26,494 bases of DNA from a virus. A program made the translations under genes and the position numbers. The stretch spans positions 1 through 26,494 of the IMG/VR virus record IMGVR_UViG_3300027259_000042. One strand, 5' to 3'. Every line of letters begins with the position of its first letter. Position 1 is the first letter of the stretch. This document shows positions 6,557-15,908 of this stretch, piece after piece. The notes under the pieces were generated by a model. It saw nothing but the letters and a program-made list of their open reading frames with translations. It did not search any database and was not told where the DNA came from.

Positions 6557-8762
6557 AATCTACGAACATATACCCACTTTTGATAATGGAGAATGGACCT
6601 ACACAGACTTTGAAAGTAGAAAACACTTCTATGAATTCTGCCTGTCAATCTTTAAAGAACCTGGGGAATATGAATTTGATGAAGTATCTAAACTGTTTAA
6701 TGAACAAGCACGACTGTTTAATAAAAACGGCATTTATTGCACAGCACCAGCTGGAACTAAAGACTTTATAAAGTACTGGGAAACAGAAAAAGAGAAATGT
6801 AGAAAGGGTGTAATCTATAAGTCAGGTACCAAAAATTGGTACATCAGCCGTGACTACTACATGTGGTTAAACTTCCTTCCTATCTTTAACAAAGAGACTC
6901 AGAAGTACGGTTTTGCTGATGTTAGAGATGCTCAGTACCACATGGCTTTGTATGAAATACTTGCTGAGCTAGACTATAAACACTGTGCTATTTTAAAGAA
7001 ACGTCAGATTGCTAGTTCTTACTTCCACTGCGGTAAACTCATAAATCAGATATGGTTTGAGGAAGGGGTTACCCTAAAGATGGGAGCTAGTCTTAAGGAC
7101 TATATAAATGAGAAGGGTAGCTGGAAGTTTCTTAATGAATACGAGTCATTCCTAAATAAACACACTGCTTGGTATAGACCGATGAACCCCAACAAAACAA
7201 TGTTCTGGCAGCAGAAGATTGAGATATCTAACTTTGTAGGGGGTCAAAAGAGAAAGACTGAGATAGGTCTTAAGGGTGTAATCCAAGCAATGTCTTTTGA
7301 AAAGAGTCCAACTACTGGTGTCGGTGGTCCTACTAAATACTTCTTTCACGAGGAAGCTGGGATTGCCCCTAAGATGAATCAGACCTATGAATATCTAAGA
7401 CCTGCTCTTAGATCCGGTATGATTACTACCGGTACTTTTATAGCAGCAGGTTCTGTCGGTGACTTGAGTCAGTGTGATCCTCTTAAAAAACTGATTCTTC
7501 ATCCTGAAGCAAATGATATATACGCTGTACCATCTAACTTAATTGATGATAAAGGGACTATTGGTACCACTGGGCTATTTATACCAGAACAATGGTCAAT
7601 GCCGCCATATGTAGATAAGTTTGGTAATTCTCAGGTAAAAGAATCATTAGAAGCTTTAGATGAATTATTTGCCAAATGGAAAAAGGAACTTGATCCTCAA
7701 GAATACCAGCTACGTATTTCTCAGCATCCTAGAAATATAAAAGAAGCATTTGATTTTAGAACATTGTCATTGTTTCCTGCACACCTAGTTACTGGGCAGA
7801 TACATAGGATAGATGAGAAACTGTATCCTTATGAGTTCTTAGACATTCATAGAAATATAAAGGGTGAGATTGAAGTAGAGACTACAAGTAAATTACCTAT
7901 TATGGAATTCCCGGTTACTAAAAACACCGAGGATAAAACAGGTACTTTAGTAGTATGGGAGAGACCAGTTAAGAATCCAGAGTTTGGAATGTACTATGCG
8001 TCTATTGACCCTGTGTCTGAAGGTAAGACAACTACCTCAGAATCACTGTGTTCTATATATGTTTACAAGACTCCGGTTGAGGTTACCAAGAATAACGGTT
8101 CTGAGATACAGACATTTATAGAAAGAGATAAAATTGTAGCTGCTTGGTGTGGTCGTTTTGATGATATTAAAAAGACACATGAGAGACTTGAAATGATTAT
8201 AGAGTGGTATAATGCGTGGACAATAGTTGAAAATAACATCCCGCAGTTTATTACCTATATGATTGACAGGAAAAAACAGAAATATCTAGTACCTAGATCT
8301 CAGATATTATTCCTAAAAGATATAGGAGCTAATGCTAATGTTTACCAGGAATACGGGTGGAGAAACACCGGTACTCTATTTAAGAGTCACATGATTAGCT
8401 ACGCTATTGATTTCTTGACAGAAGAGTTAGACCAGGAAGTTACATCAGAAGGTAAGATTGTAAGAACTACCTATGGTATAGAAAGGATACCAGACCCTAT
8501 GCTTTTAAAAGAAATGATGGAGTATAGAGATGGAGTAAACGTGGATAGACTGGTATCATTTGCAGCATTAATTGCTTTTGCTAGAGTACAGCAAGCAAAC
8601 AGAGGATATAAAAAGAGATATGAGGAAACCGACAATGTAAAAAAGTTGGATAACTCCAATAAATTCAGTAAATTAATTAGGAGCCCGTTTCGCCATATTG
8701 GTGGATCTGGTAATACTTTTGGCATGAAGGTTCCAAAACAATCGTTTAGAAATTTAAGATAA
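6546..8762 (+). CDS. terL: Terminase large subunit
   Basis: At 738 aa this is a long large-terminase: the motor that pumps DNA into the prohead and cuts concatemers. The N-terminal ATPase part has a deviant Walker A (LKKRQIASSY, about residues 149-158) without GKT, Walker B with the catalytic acid in KYFFHEEAG (about 264-272) and a coupling motif TGTFIAAGSVGD (about 295-306). The C-terminal RNase H-like nuclease begins with YYASIDPVSEGKTT (about 483-496), whose Asp is the first metal ligand. Later acidic positions lie within the GRFDD and NTGTLFKSHMISY regions. The start overlaps phoH by 11 nt, and the portal begins one base after the stop. Confidence 0.92.
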   Translation: MSTEIYEHIPTFDNGEWTYTDFESRKHFYEFCLSIFKEPGEYEFDEVSKLFNEQARLFNKNGIYCTAPAGTKDFIKYWETEKEKCRKGVIYKSGTKNWYISRDYYMWLNFLPIFNKETQKYGFADVRDAQYHMALYEILAELDYKHCAILKKRQIASSYFHCGKLINQIWFEEGVTLKMGASLKDYINEKGSWKFLNEYESFLNKHTAWYRPMNPNKTMFWQQKIEISNFVGGQKRKTEIGLKGVIQAMSFEKSPTTGVGGPTKYFFHEEAGIAPKMNQTYEYLRPALRSGMITTGTFIAAGSVGDLSQCDPLKKLILHPEANDIYAVPSNLIDDKGTIGTTGLFIPEQWSMPPYVDKFGNSQVKESLEALDELFAKWKKELDPQEYQLRISQHPRNIKEAFDFRTLSLFPAHLVTGQIHRIDEKLYPYEFLDIHRNIKGEIEVETTSKLPIMEFPVTKNTEDKTGTLVVWERPVKNPEFGMYYASIDPVSEGKTTTSESLCSIYVYKTPVEVTKNNGSEIQTFIERDKIVAAWCGRFDDIKKTHERLEMIIEWYNAWTIVENNIPQFITYMIDRKKQKYLVPRSQILFLKDIGANANVYQEYGWRNTGTLFKSHMISYAIDFLTEELDQEVTSEGKIVRTTYGIERIPDPMLLKEMMEYRDGVNVDRLVSFAALIAFARVQQANRGYKKRYEETDNVKKLDNSNKFSKLIRSPFRHIGGSGNTFGMKVPKQSFRNLR

Positions 8763-8763
8763 T

Positions 8764-11526
8764 ATGCAAGTATATAACGCCCTACAAGTTAAGGCAGGTG
8801 CCAAGACAGAGTACAATAAAATGGGTACTCTTAATCAACCTATTCAATTTTTACCTAGATCTAAAAAAGATGAAGATTGGGCAGCTTGGTGCTTAGACTG
8901 GCTGGAGTGGCAAGGATTGAAGATGGTGCGCAGAAATGCTAGGCGCCTTATGAAGAACTACAAACTTGCTAAGGGTATTATTGATAGGACAGACTATGTA
9001 ATTGAGGAGGATAATGAGTATGCTGATTTAATTGATACTCTTACAAAGGAAGATGCATCTGCATTGGAACTTAAGTTCTATCCTATTATCCCTAATGTAG
9101 TTAATACTCTTACTTCTGAGTTTTCTAAAAGAGTTACTAGAGTAACTTATGGTGCTGTAGATGAATACTCCTACAATGAAATGTTGGAGCAAAAGAAAGC
9201 TGAAGTAGAAGAATTACTTGTTGGTGATGCTAAAAGAAAGATTACTGAGAGATTGATAATGATGGGTGCAGACCCAGAAAGCCCTGAGTTTCAGGAACAA
9301 ACATCTCCAGAATCTTTAAGAAGCCTACCTGAAATTGAGGCTTTTTATCAGAAAGATTACCGCTCAATGGTTGAGCAATGGGCAGAACATCAGCACAGAG
9401 TTGATACTGAACGTTTTCATATAGATGAATTAGAGGAGCGTGGTTTCCGTGATCTCCTTATTGCTGATAGAGAATTCTGGCATTTTAAAATGATGGAGGA
9501 TGACTATGATGTAGAATTGTGGAATCCTGTTTTAACATTCTATCAAAAAGCTCCAGAGACTAGATACATTTCTGATGGTAACTGGGTTGGTAAGTATGAT
9601 ATGATGACTGTTGCTGATGTTATTGACAAGTATGGTTGGTTGATGACAGATAAGCAAATGGAATCAATTGAACTTATCTATCCTGTAAGATCTGCCGGTT
9701 ACCCTATCCAGGGTTATCAGAATGATGGTACATACTATGATGGTACTAAGTCACATGCATGGAATACAAACATGCCTTCACTTGGTTACAGACAGTTTAC
9801 TTCTATGTGGGATAGTGCTCAATATGGAGGTGATATTGTAAACTGGATCATGATGGAGAATGAAGACTACCTGGATATGGGTATGTCTAACCTTCTTAGA
9901 GTTACCACAGTATATTGGAAGTCACAAAGACGTGTAGGTCATCTCACAAAAATCACATTATCTGGTGATATTGTCACTGAAATAGTGGATGAGGACTACA
10001 CAATTACTGATAAACCACAGTATAATACCAGTTTGATAAAGAATAAAACTAAGAATACTCTTGTTTTTGGTGAGCATATTGACTGGATTTGGATTAACCA
10101 AGTATGGGGTGGTGTAAAGATTGGTCCAAACAGACCTACATTCTGGGGTACAAATAACCCCGGTGGTATTACTCCTATCTACTTAGGTGTAAATCAAAAT
10201 CATATTGGTCCGCTTAAGTTCCAATTTAAAGGTGATAATTCTCTGTATGGATGTAAACTTCCTGTAGAGGGTTCCGTATTCTCTGATAGAAATACTTACT
10301 CAAGGTCTCTTGTTGACTTGATGAAACCTTTCCAGATTGCTTATAACCTTGTAAATAACCAGATTCAGGATATCCTGGTAGATGAGTTAGGAACTGTTAT
10401 TATGCTTGATCAGAACTCTTTGCCAAGACACTCACTGGGTGAGGACTGGGGAAAGGGTAACTTTGCTAAAGCATATGTGGCAATGAAGAACTTCCAGATG
10501 TTACCTCTGGATACTTCTATTACTAATACTGAGAATGCTCTAAACTTTAACCATTTCCAGAAACTGGATATGTCACAGACAGAGCGTTTGATGTCTAGGA
10601 TTCAGTTAGCTCAGTACTTTAAGCAACAAGCATTTGAGGTAATTGGTATTACCCCACAGCGCTTAGGTCAGGAGATTACCAGACAAACAGCTACAGGTGT
10701 AGAGCAATCTATCAACGCTAGTTATGCTCAGACTGAAACATACTTTATTCAGCACTGTGATTATCTAATGCCTAGAGTGCATCAAATGAGAACTGACTTG
10801 GCTCAGCATTACCACTCTACAAAACCATCGGCAAGACTTAATTACATAACCTCTCTTGATGAAAGAAAAAACTTTGAGATAAATGGTACTGATTTCTTGC
10901 TCCGTGATATTAATGTGTTTGCTACTACTAAAGCAAACCAGAGAGCTATTCTTGAACAGCTTAAGCAGCTTGCTCTTAGCAATAATACTTCTGGTGCTAG
11001 TATCTATGATTTGGGTAATATTATTAAGTCTGATTCTATTTCAGAAGTTACGCACATACTCAAAGCAGCAGAGAAGAAATCGGATGCAGTTAGACAGCAA
11101 GAAATGCAGCAACAGCAGCAAATGCAAGAGCAGATGATTCAATCTAAGCAGCAAGAAGAACAGTTGAAGCTAGAATTCCAGGCATCTGAAAAAGATAAGG
11201 ACAGACAAGCAGATATTCTCATTGCTCAAATTAGATCTGCAGGATATGGTGCCATGCAAGATATTAACCAGAACATGCAGTCTGATTACATGGATGCTTT
11301 GGATCAAATTCAGAAGTCTGAAAACTACCAGAGCACTATGGATCTCACTAGAGAAAAAGAAGCTAATAAGATTATGACATCTAGAGAGAAGCTGAATGTT
11401 GAAAGAGAGAAGATAAATGCTCAAAGAGAAATAGCAAATACACAGCTTCGTGTTGCACAGGAGAATAAAAACAGGTTTGATGCACCTAATAAAACAGAAC
11501 AAAAGGATAAAAAGAAGAAGAAGTAG
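8764..11526 (+). CDS. Portal protein
   Basis: The 920-aa protein directly follows terL and precedes the scaffold-like and capsid genes, the portal position. It would form the dodecameric ring through which DNA enters. The N-terminal and central parts mix helices and strands with many Trp and Tyr, including PNVVNTLTSEFSKRVTRVTYG and the stem-like region KPFQIAYNLVNNQIQDIL (about residues 520-540), typical of portals. From about residue 770 the protein becomes extremely rich in Gln, Glu and Lys (EMQQQQQMQEQ), a long coiled coil ending in poly-Lys. This tail could contact packaged DNA or internal proteins. At 920 aa it is large compared with common portals. Confidence 0.85.
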   Translation: MQVYNALQVKAGAKTEYNKMGTLNQPIQFLPRSKKDEDWAAWCLDWLEWQGLKMVRRNARRLMKNYKLAKGIIDRTDYVIEEDNEYADLIDTLTKEDASALELKFYPIIPNVVNTLTSEFSKRVTRVTYGAVDEYSYNEMLEQKKAEVEELLVGDAKRKITERLIMMGADPESPEFQEQTSPESLRSLPEIEAFYQKDYRSMVEQWAEHQHRVDTERFHIDELEERGFRDLLIADREFWHFKMMEDDYDVELWNPVLTFYQKAPETRYISDGNWVGKYDMMTVADVIDKYGWLMTDKQMESIELIYPVRSAGYPIQGYQNDGTYYDGTKSHAWNTNMPSLGYRQFTSMWDSAQYGGDIVNWIMMENEDYLDMGMSNLLRVTTVYWKSQRRVGHLTKITLSGDIVTEIVDEDYTITDKPQYNTSLIKNKTKNTLVFGEHIDWIWINQVWGGVKIGPNRPTFWGTNNPGGITPIYLGVNQNHIGPLKFQFKGDNSLYGCKLPVEGSVFSDRNTYSRSLVDLMKPFQIAYNLVNNQIQDILVDELGTVIMLDQNSLPRHSLGEDWGKGNFAKAYVAMKNFQMLPLDTSITNTENALNFNHFQKLDMSQTERLMSRIQLAQYFKQQAFEVIGITPQRLGQEITRQTATGVEQSINASYAQTETYFIQHCDYLMPRVHQMRTDLAQHYHSTKPSARLNYITSLDERKNFEINGTDFLLRDINVFATTKANQRAILEQLKQLALSNNTSGASIYDLGNIIKSDSISEVTHILKAAEKKSDAVRQQEMQQQQQMQEQMIQSKQQEEQLKLEFQASEKDKDRQADILIAQIRSAGYGAMQDINQNMQSDYMDALDQIQKSENYQSTMDLTREKEANKIMTSREKLNVEREKINAQREIANTQLRVAQENKNRFDAPNKTEQKDKKKKK

Positions 11527-11545
11527 CTATATTCTCCGCTTTATT

Positions 11546-11578
11546 TACCTAAAGCAAAAAATTTTTAAAGTTTAGGTA
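11546..11578 (+). promoter_or_regulatory. 8-bp inverted repeat abutting a promoter element
   Basis: TACCTAAA (11546-11553) and TTTAGGTA (11571-11578) form a perfect dyad around a 17-nt AT-rich centre. The right arm runs into the TATATATATTTG of the promoter at 11581-11588. It could be an operator or a weak terminator of the portal transcript. Confidence 0.4.
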
Positions 11579-11580
11579 TA

Positions 11581-11588
11581 TATATTTG
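11581..11588 (+). promoter_or_regulatory. Candidate -7 promoter element for the capsid unit
   Basis: TATATTTG followed by CG is identical to the -7 element at 2618-2627 including the two following bases. It lies 42 nt before the scaffold-like gene. No -33 TTTG is seen, only A/T tracts. The transcript would run through the major capsid gene to the terminator at 14526-14554. Confidence 0.45.
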
Positions 11589-11630
11589 CGTATATTACTA
11601 GTGTAGATTTTAATTAAACCAACAAAAAAT

Positions 11631-12854
11631 ATGAGTAACACACAAGATAATACCGTTGTTGAGCAGGTTGATTTAGACCTGGACAACATACTTGGTATGC
11701 CTGGAGCTGAGAGCGTAATGCTCCCAGAGGAAAAGAAACCAAATGTCTTTTCTGCAGGCAAACCAGATTTATCTTTTATGGAAAACCCAGCATCTGCGGA
11801 TGACTCTGGTGAAAATAAAGATAAGGATTCAGCAGACTTTGCTGATGTACTTAAAGACCTAGACCCAGAAGATGCATCATTAGGTGTACAACCTAGTGAT
11901 GATGAACCTAAGAAAACTCCTGGTCGTGCTAAAGTTGCAAAAGATGGTACAGTAGAACTAGTTAAAAAACTAATTGATGCTGGTAAGATTGTACCATTTG
12001 ATGATGATAAGCCTATTGAAGATTATACTCTTAATGACTTTGAAGAACTTTTAGAAGCAAACTTTGAAGAAAGAGAGAATACAATAAGACAATCTACTCC
12101 TGCTGAATTCTTTGAATCTCTCCCTGAGGAGCTTCAAGTAGCTGCTAAATATGTAGCTGATGGTGGTCAGGATCTTAAAGGACTATTTAAAGTTTTGTCA
12201 CATGTTGAGGAAACTTTTGAGTTGGATCCTACTGAGCCAAATCACCAAGAAAGAATTGTAAGAGAATATCTCTCAGCTACAAACTTTGGTACTCCTGATG
12301 AAATTCAGGAAGAAATTGATAGCTGGAAAGACAGAGATGAACTTCAAGCTAAGGCTGGTAAGTTCAAACCAAAGTTGGATGCAATGCAGGCTAAAGTTGT
12401 GCAGCAGAAACTTGCACAACAAGAGCAGATGAAAAAACAACAAGCTGCACAAGCACAGGCTTATATGCAGAATGTATATAACACTATTGCTCCTGGTGAA
12501 CTCAATGGCTTGAAACTAGACCGTAAAACACAGGAATTACTGTATGGCGGTTTGGTGCAACCATCATATCCTAGCATTAGTGGTAGACCCACTAACTTAC
12601 TAGGTCACTTGTTGGAAAAATACCAATATGTAGAACCTAACCACGGTTTGATTGCAGAAGCTCTTTGGTTACTGGCAGATCCGGATTCTTACAGAAGTAG
12701 AATTATGGATCAAGCTCAGAAAGTGCAGGTTGAAAAAACTGCCCGTATGCTGAAGACAGAGGAAGCAAGAAGAAGTACAGGTTCTCCAATTGTAGAGAAA
12801 GAGGAAGTGAAGCAAAGAACAATCAAACGTACTAATAACTTTTTTAAACGCTAA
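11631..12854 (+). CDS. Scaffold-like capsid assembly protein
   Basis: This 407-aa protein lies between portal and major capsid genes, the usual place for a scaffold. The first 100 residues are acidic and disordered-looking (Asp/Glu/Ser/Pro-rich). The middle is helical with a Gln/Ala/Lys coiled coil (about residues 255-285), and the C-terminus is basic (KQRTIKRTNNFFKR), as expected for a scaffold tail that binds the capsid shell. No protease motif is visible, so a head protease is less likely. It begins after a promoter element and the leader TTAAACCAACAAAAAAT, and would be co-transcribed with the capsid gene. Confidence 0.7.
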   Translation: MSNTQDNTVVEQVDLDLDNILGMPGAESVMLPEEKKPNVFSAGKPDLSFMENPASADDSGENKDKDSADFADVLKDLDPEDASLGVQPSDDEPKKTPGRAKVAKDGTVELVKKLIDAGKIVPFDDDKPIEDYTLNDFEELLEANFEERENTIRQSTPAEFFESLPEELQVAAKYVADGGQDLKGLFKVLSHVEETFELDPTEPNHQERIVREYLSATNFGTPDEIQEEIDSWKDRDELQAKAGKFKPKLDAMQAKVVQQKLAQQEQMKKQQAAQAQAYMQNVYNTIAPGELNGLKLDRKTQELLYGGLVQPSYPSISGRPTNLLGHLLEKYQYVEPNHGLIAEALWLLADPDSYRSRIMDQAQKVQVEKTARMLKTEEARRSTGSPIVEKEEVKQRTIKRTNNFFKR

Positions 12855-12883
12855 TTAATTAACCTTTTATAATTTAAGTTAAA

Positions 12884-14512
12884 ATGGCAACTCCAGTTTT
12901 AAATAATGGTATATTTCTACGAGATACCAACTACGCAGCTAGTTCACACGTAGATTCATACCACCTGGTAAACATGCTGAAGAATGCAGAACCAATGGAC
13001 ATGGGTCCAGTTGATCTGTGGGCAATGGCTCAAAAAGTCGAAATGCCACTCTATCAGATGTCTTCCTTCGGTGGTAAGAATGTGATCATGGTTGATAATG
13101 CAAGAGGTGAGTACAAGTGGCAGACCCCAGTTGTACAAGATCTTCCTTATGTTATCGAAGACATTGAATCAACCAATGTTACTAAAGGTATTGATGGTAC
13201 CACCTTCAAAATCAAAATCTCTCGCAGAGAATTTGGTCATGGTGACATCATCACTTACGATAAGTACAATGGTGTGGAAATGTACATTGTTCCTGATCAG
13301 GATATTATCCCACTCGGTGATGGTTTTGTTTACACTGTACAACTTGTAAACAATGACAGCACTAAGTTCTTGGATAACAAGTATCTTGCTTCTGGTACTA
13401 AAGTATTCCGTAAGGGTTCTGCCCGCGGAGAGTATGGTGAAAGATTCTCTGACATTCAGATCCAGTCAGGCTTCCGTGAATTCTACAATTTTGTAGGTGG
13501 TGCTGAAGCTCACGTACACTATTCTATTTCTAGCCGTGCTGATCTTATGATCAAGGGTGGTATGAATGCAGATGGTACTGTACCTGTAACTGAAATCTGG
13601 AGAAACTTTGACCAGAACATGGATCCATCTATCACTAACCTTGAGAACATGGTTAGCCGTATGGGTAAGGATTATGTAAAGCGTGCAATGTCAAATGGTA
13701 ACCTTTCACGTACCTTCTTGACCACAATGGAAGCAGCTCACTTGACCAAAGTTGCAAGTGACATCGAAACTTACTTGATGTGGGGACAAGGTGGTAGAGT
13801 TCGTCAGGATGGTCCAGATGATGTAAGATTGTCTGTGGGTCTTTGGAAGCAGCTTGATAACTCTTTCAAGAGAGTTTACAACAAGTCTGGTTTCAATCTT
13901 GACCTGTTCCGTTCTGAAATCTACAACTTCTATGCTGGTAAGGTTGAGTTCAAGGGTCCAGATCCTAAGCGTCAACTGATTGTACAAACTGGTATGGGTG
14001 GTATGAGAATGGTTAACGAAGCTATCAAGAAAGAGGCAGTTAACTCAGGTCTTGTAATCCAAGCTGCTGACAATGCTGGTATCGGTGCTATCACTGGTAA
14101 GGGCATGGATCTCGGATTTGGTTTTGCATACACTTCTTACGTTATCCCATTCTTGGCAAACGTGAAGTTTGTGTTGAACCCTGCTTTTGACAACGTACAC
14201 ACAAATGACATTGAAAACCCAATCATTGATGGTTTCCCATTGTCATCTTACAACTTCATTATCTTTGATATCACAGATAATACTAACGACAACATCTTCT
14301 TGTTGAAGTTGAGCTGGGATAACCAATTGAAGTGGTGGTACCAAAACGGTACAATGGACTACATGGGTCGTACCCAAGGATTCCAGTCTTCTGGACAGTT
14401 CAATGGATACCGTGTATATATGACACAAACAATGCCTGCGATTTGGGTAAAAGACCCAACCAAAGTGTTGAAGATCGTTATGAGAAACCCTGTAACTGGT
14501 GGATCATTCTAA
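12884..14512 (+). CDS. Major capsid protein
   Basis: The 542-aa protein follows the scaffold-like gene and is closed by a strong terminator. It is Gly/Asn-rich with evenly mixed strands and helices, no Cys-rich or membrane regions, and codons biased towards CGT, AAC, TTC and GGT compared with the AGA- and AAT-rich neighbours, typical of a very abundant protein. Stretches such as QSGFREFYNFVGGAEAH and the C-terminal KVLKIVMRNPVTGGSF fit an HK97-like shell protein, but no invariant motif can be verified by eye. Position, size and codon use together support the call. Its leader, TTAACCTTTTATAATTTAAGTTAAA, resembles those of other abundant-protein genes here. Confidence 0.85.
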   Translation: MATPVLNNGIFLRDTNYAASSHVDSYHLVNMLKNAEPMDMGPVDLWAMAQKVEMPLYQMSSFGGKNVIMVDNARGEYKWQTPVVQDLPYVIEDIESTNVTKGIDGTTFKIKISRREFGHGDIITYDKYNGVEMYIVPDQDIIPLGDGFVYTVQLVNNDSTKFLDNKYLASGTKVFRKGSARGEYGERFSDIQIQSGFREFYNFVGGAEAHVHYSISSRADLMIKGGMNADGTVPVTEIWRNFDQNMDPSITNLENMVSRMGKDYVKRAMSNGNLSRTFLTTMEAAHLTKVASDIETYLMWGQGGRVRQDGPDDVRLSVGLWKQLDNSFKRVYNKSGFNLDLFRSEIYNFYAGKVEFKGPDPKRQLIVQTGMGGMRMVNEAIKKEAVNSGLVIQAADNAGIGAITGKGMDLGFGFAYTSYVIPFLANVKFVLNPAFDNVHTNDIENPIIDGFPLSSYNFIIFDITDNTNDNIFLLKLSWDNQLKWWYQNGTMDYMGRTQGFQSSGQFNGYRVYMTQTMPAIWVKDPTKVLKIVMRNPVTGGSF

Positions 14513-14525
14513 TGATTTTATCTAT

Positions 14526-14554
14526 AAAAGGGGGAGGGAAACCTCCCCTCTTTT
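14526..14554 (+). terminator. Terminator after the major capsid gene
   Basis: The stem AAAAGGGGGAGG (14526-14537) and CCTCCCCTCTTTT (14542-14554) closes on a GAAA tetraloop, with one bulge or mismatch, and ends in a T-run. The T-run merges with the TATATTTG at 14554-14561. Confidence 0.85.
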
Positions 14555-14561
14555 ATATTTG
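14554..14561 (+). promoter_or_regulatory. Candidate -7 element fused to the capsid terminator
   Basis: TATATTTG begins on the last T of the terminator tract and lies 23 nt before the ATG at 14585. The sequence after it (TAAAACCTTTAATCTTTAAAACAATG) resembles the leader at 18940-18969. No -33 TTTG is present; that position lies inside the hairpin stem. Confidence 0.35.
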
Positions 14562-14584
14562 TAAAACCTTTAATCTTTAAAACA

Positions 14585-14812
14585 ATGAACGAATATAAAA
14601 TGCCAATTAAGAAAATGTGGCAGCAAGCTAACCAGTCCATTGTAGATGGCAGAGCTGTACAACTTCCACATGAAACAGGAACAGCAACTCCTGGATATAC
14701 CCCAGCTGCTGTAGGACTGCTTTATATTGTTAATCCAAATACTGCTTCACCAGCTATCTATATATCAACTGGTACTTCAGATGCAAATGATTGGAGACTT
14801 ATCTGGGATTAA
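14585..14812 (+). CDS. Small single-gene-unit protein, capsid decoration candidate
   Basis: This 75-aa protein has a helical, Lys/Gln-containing N-terminus and then a compact region, GLLYIVNPNTASPAIYISTGTSDANDWRLIWD, that reads as a few beta strands ending in a Trp-rich tail. It lies alone between two hairpin terminators directly after the major capsid gene. That arrangement suggests separate, strong expression, as for a capsid decoration, head-fibre or other high-copy virion protein. The function is inferred from context only. A second in-frame ATG (MPIKK) at 14600 is an alternative start. Confidence 0.6.
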   Translation: MNEYKMPIKKMWQQANQSIVDGRAVQLPHETGTATPGYTPAAVGLLYIVNPNTASPAIYISTGTSDANDWRLIWD

Positions 14813-14822
14813 AAAATAATTT

Positions 14823-14852
14823 AAAAAGGGAGGGTACTTGCCTTCCCTTTTT
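14823..14852 (+). terminator. Terminator after the small post-capsid gene
   Basis: AAAAAGGGAGGG (14823-14834) pairs with CCTTCCCTTTTT (14841-14852) around a 6-nt loop, with one bulge, followed by a T-rich sequence. Confidence 0.85.
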
Positions 14853-14888
14853 ATACTTTTAGAATAAATTAATAAACCAACAAAAATT

Positions 14889-15908
14889 ATGAGTGATACT
14901 TTTACAATGGTGCAAACGCCTGGTACTAAATCCGGGCCTATTGCAATCCGCCCATTCTTCAATCAAAGCGTCTCTAACATGGGACTTGAGAAGTATGGAT
15001 TATCTTTATTCGAGGGAGTTTTTCATGAGGAACAACTGGCATGTATTGAGCAGAATGGTGTAAAGAGATACATTACAGGTCTGAATGAATTTGCTCCTGA
15101 GATTAAAATGATTAGAGATGAGGATCAGAAACAAGCTAGAATCCATGAGATTCGCTCTGCTGTATCTGAACTAGAAAAAGAAATGGCAGCAAATCCAATT
15201 GAGATTTCTGACCCACATTTCTGGAGCAAAGTAAAATTATTACGCCCTGAGAATGATGATTTCTGGACCAAGATTACATTGAGATGTGGAAACACACCTA
15301 TGTTTCTTGATCCGGTAAAAGATCCTTTTGATAGAATTAGACTGTATGCTATTGAAGCAGGTGGGTTTAGCATTATAGCAAAGAGCTATGAGGATGCTAA
15401 AACAAGACCTACTCCAGTTAAATTTTATTTGGATAAATATGAAGAAACTGCTGGAAGCAAAACTGAAATCAAGAAACTTCGTAACAAAGCTCTTGCTGAG
15501 CTTCAGAAGTTGTTTGATAAGAATCCAGTTAAGATGATGTACGTAGCTAAGATTGTAGATATCAATAGTGTTCAGTACAAGAAGTCTACACCTAATGATG
15601 TTATCTATGATAACATGGATATCTATATCAATGGTGAAGGTTCTGAGAGAAGTCAGACAAGGGCTGCCCAAACTTTCTTGGATACTGTAAATCTTGATAT
15701 GGAGACATTGAAACTTAAGGCAGTTATCAGAGATGCTAGCTACCTGAGATTTATTTCTACAAAACCTGATGGATTTATCTACCATACATCATCATCTACT
15801 ATGTTAGGTAGAAACCCTGCAGATGTTTTAGAATATCTGAAGAATCCTTTGAATGAGGAGATACTTAAAGACCTTTTGAAATCAACCGAAAAATACTGGA
15901 ATCAATAA
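14889..15908 (+). CDS. Conserved 339-aa virion-cluster protein, function unknown
   Basis: The protein is soluble-looking, with a short N-terminal extended part (about residues 1-45), a charged helix (about 75-100) containing DEDQKQARIHEIRSAVSELEKE, and a mixed alpha/beta remainder. DPHFWSKVKLLRPENDDFW and PVKDPFDRIRLYAIEAGG look like conserved cores. No enzyme motif, signal peptide or TM segment is visible. It opens the gene run after the terminator at 14823-14852, and its leader TAAACCAACAAAAA plus ATGAGT is almost the same as that of the scaffold-like gene. This suggests matched translation and a structural or assembly role, but that is inference. Confidence 0.65.
   Translation: MSDTFTMVQTPGTKSGPIAIRPFFNQSVSNMGLEKYGLSLFEGVFHEEQLACIEQNGVKRYITGLNEFAPEIKMIRDEDQKQARIHEIRSAVSELEKEMAANPIEISDPHFWSKVKLLRPENDDFWTKITLRCGNTPMFLDPVKDPFDRIRLYAIEAGGFSIIAKSYEDAKTRPTPVKFYLDKYEETAGSKTEIKKLRNKALAELQKLFDKNPVKMMYVAKIVDINSVQYKKSTPNDVIYDNMDIYINGEGSERSQTRAAQTFLDTVNLDMETLKLKAVIRDASYLRFISTKPDGFIYHTSSSTMLGRNPADVLEYLKNPLNEEILKDLLKSTEKYWNQ

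Noticed and set aside
10883-11137. Hydrophobic plus-strand frame inside the portal gene
   Set aside because: Its Leu-rich translation follows from the out-of-frame reading of the portal coding sequence, with no spacing or start signals of its own.
15240-15785. Long minus-strand open frame (181 aa)
   Set aside because: It lies fully within the 339-aa plus-strand gene, has a low-complexity Ser/Ile/Asn composition and no start context; like the other minus-strand frames, it is a shadow.
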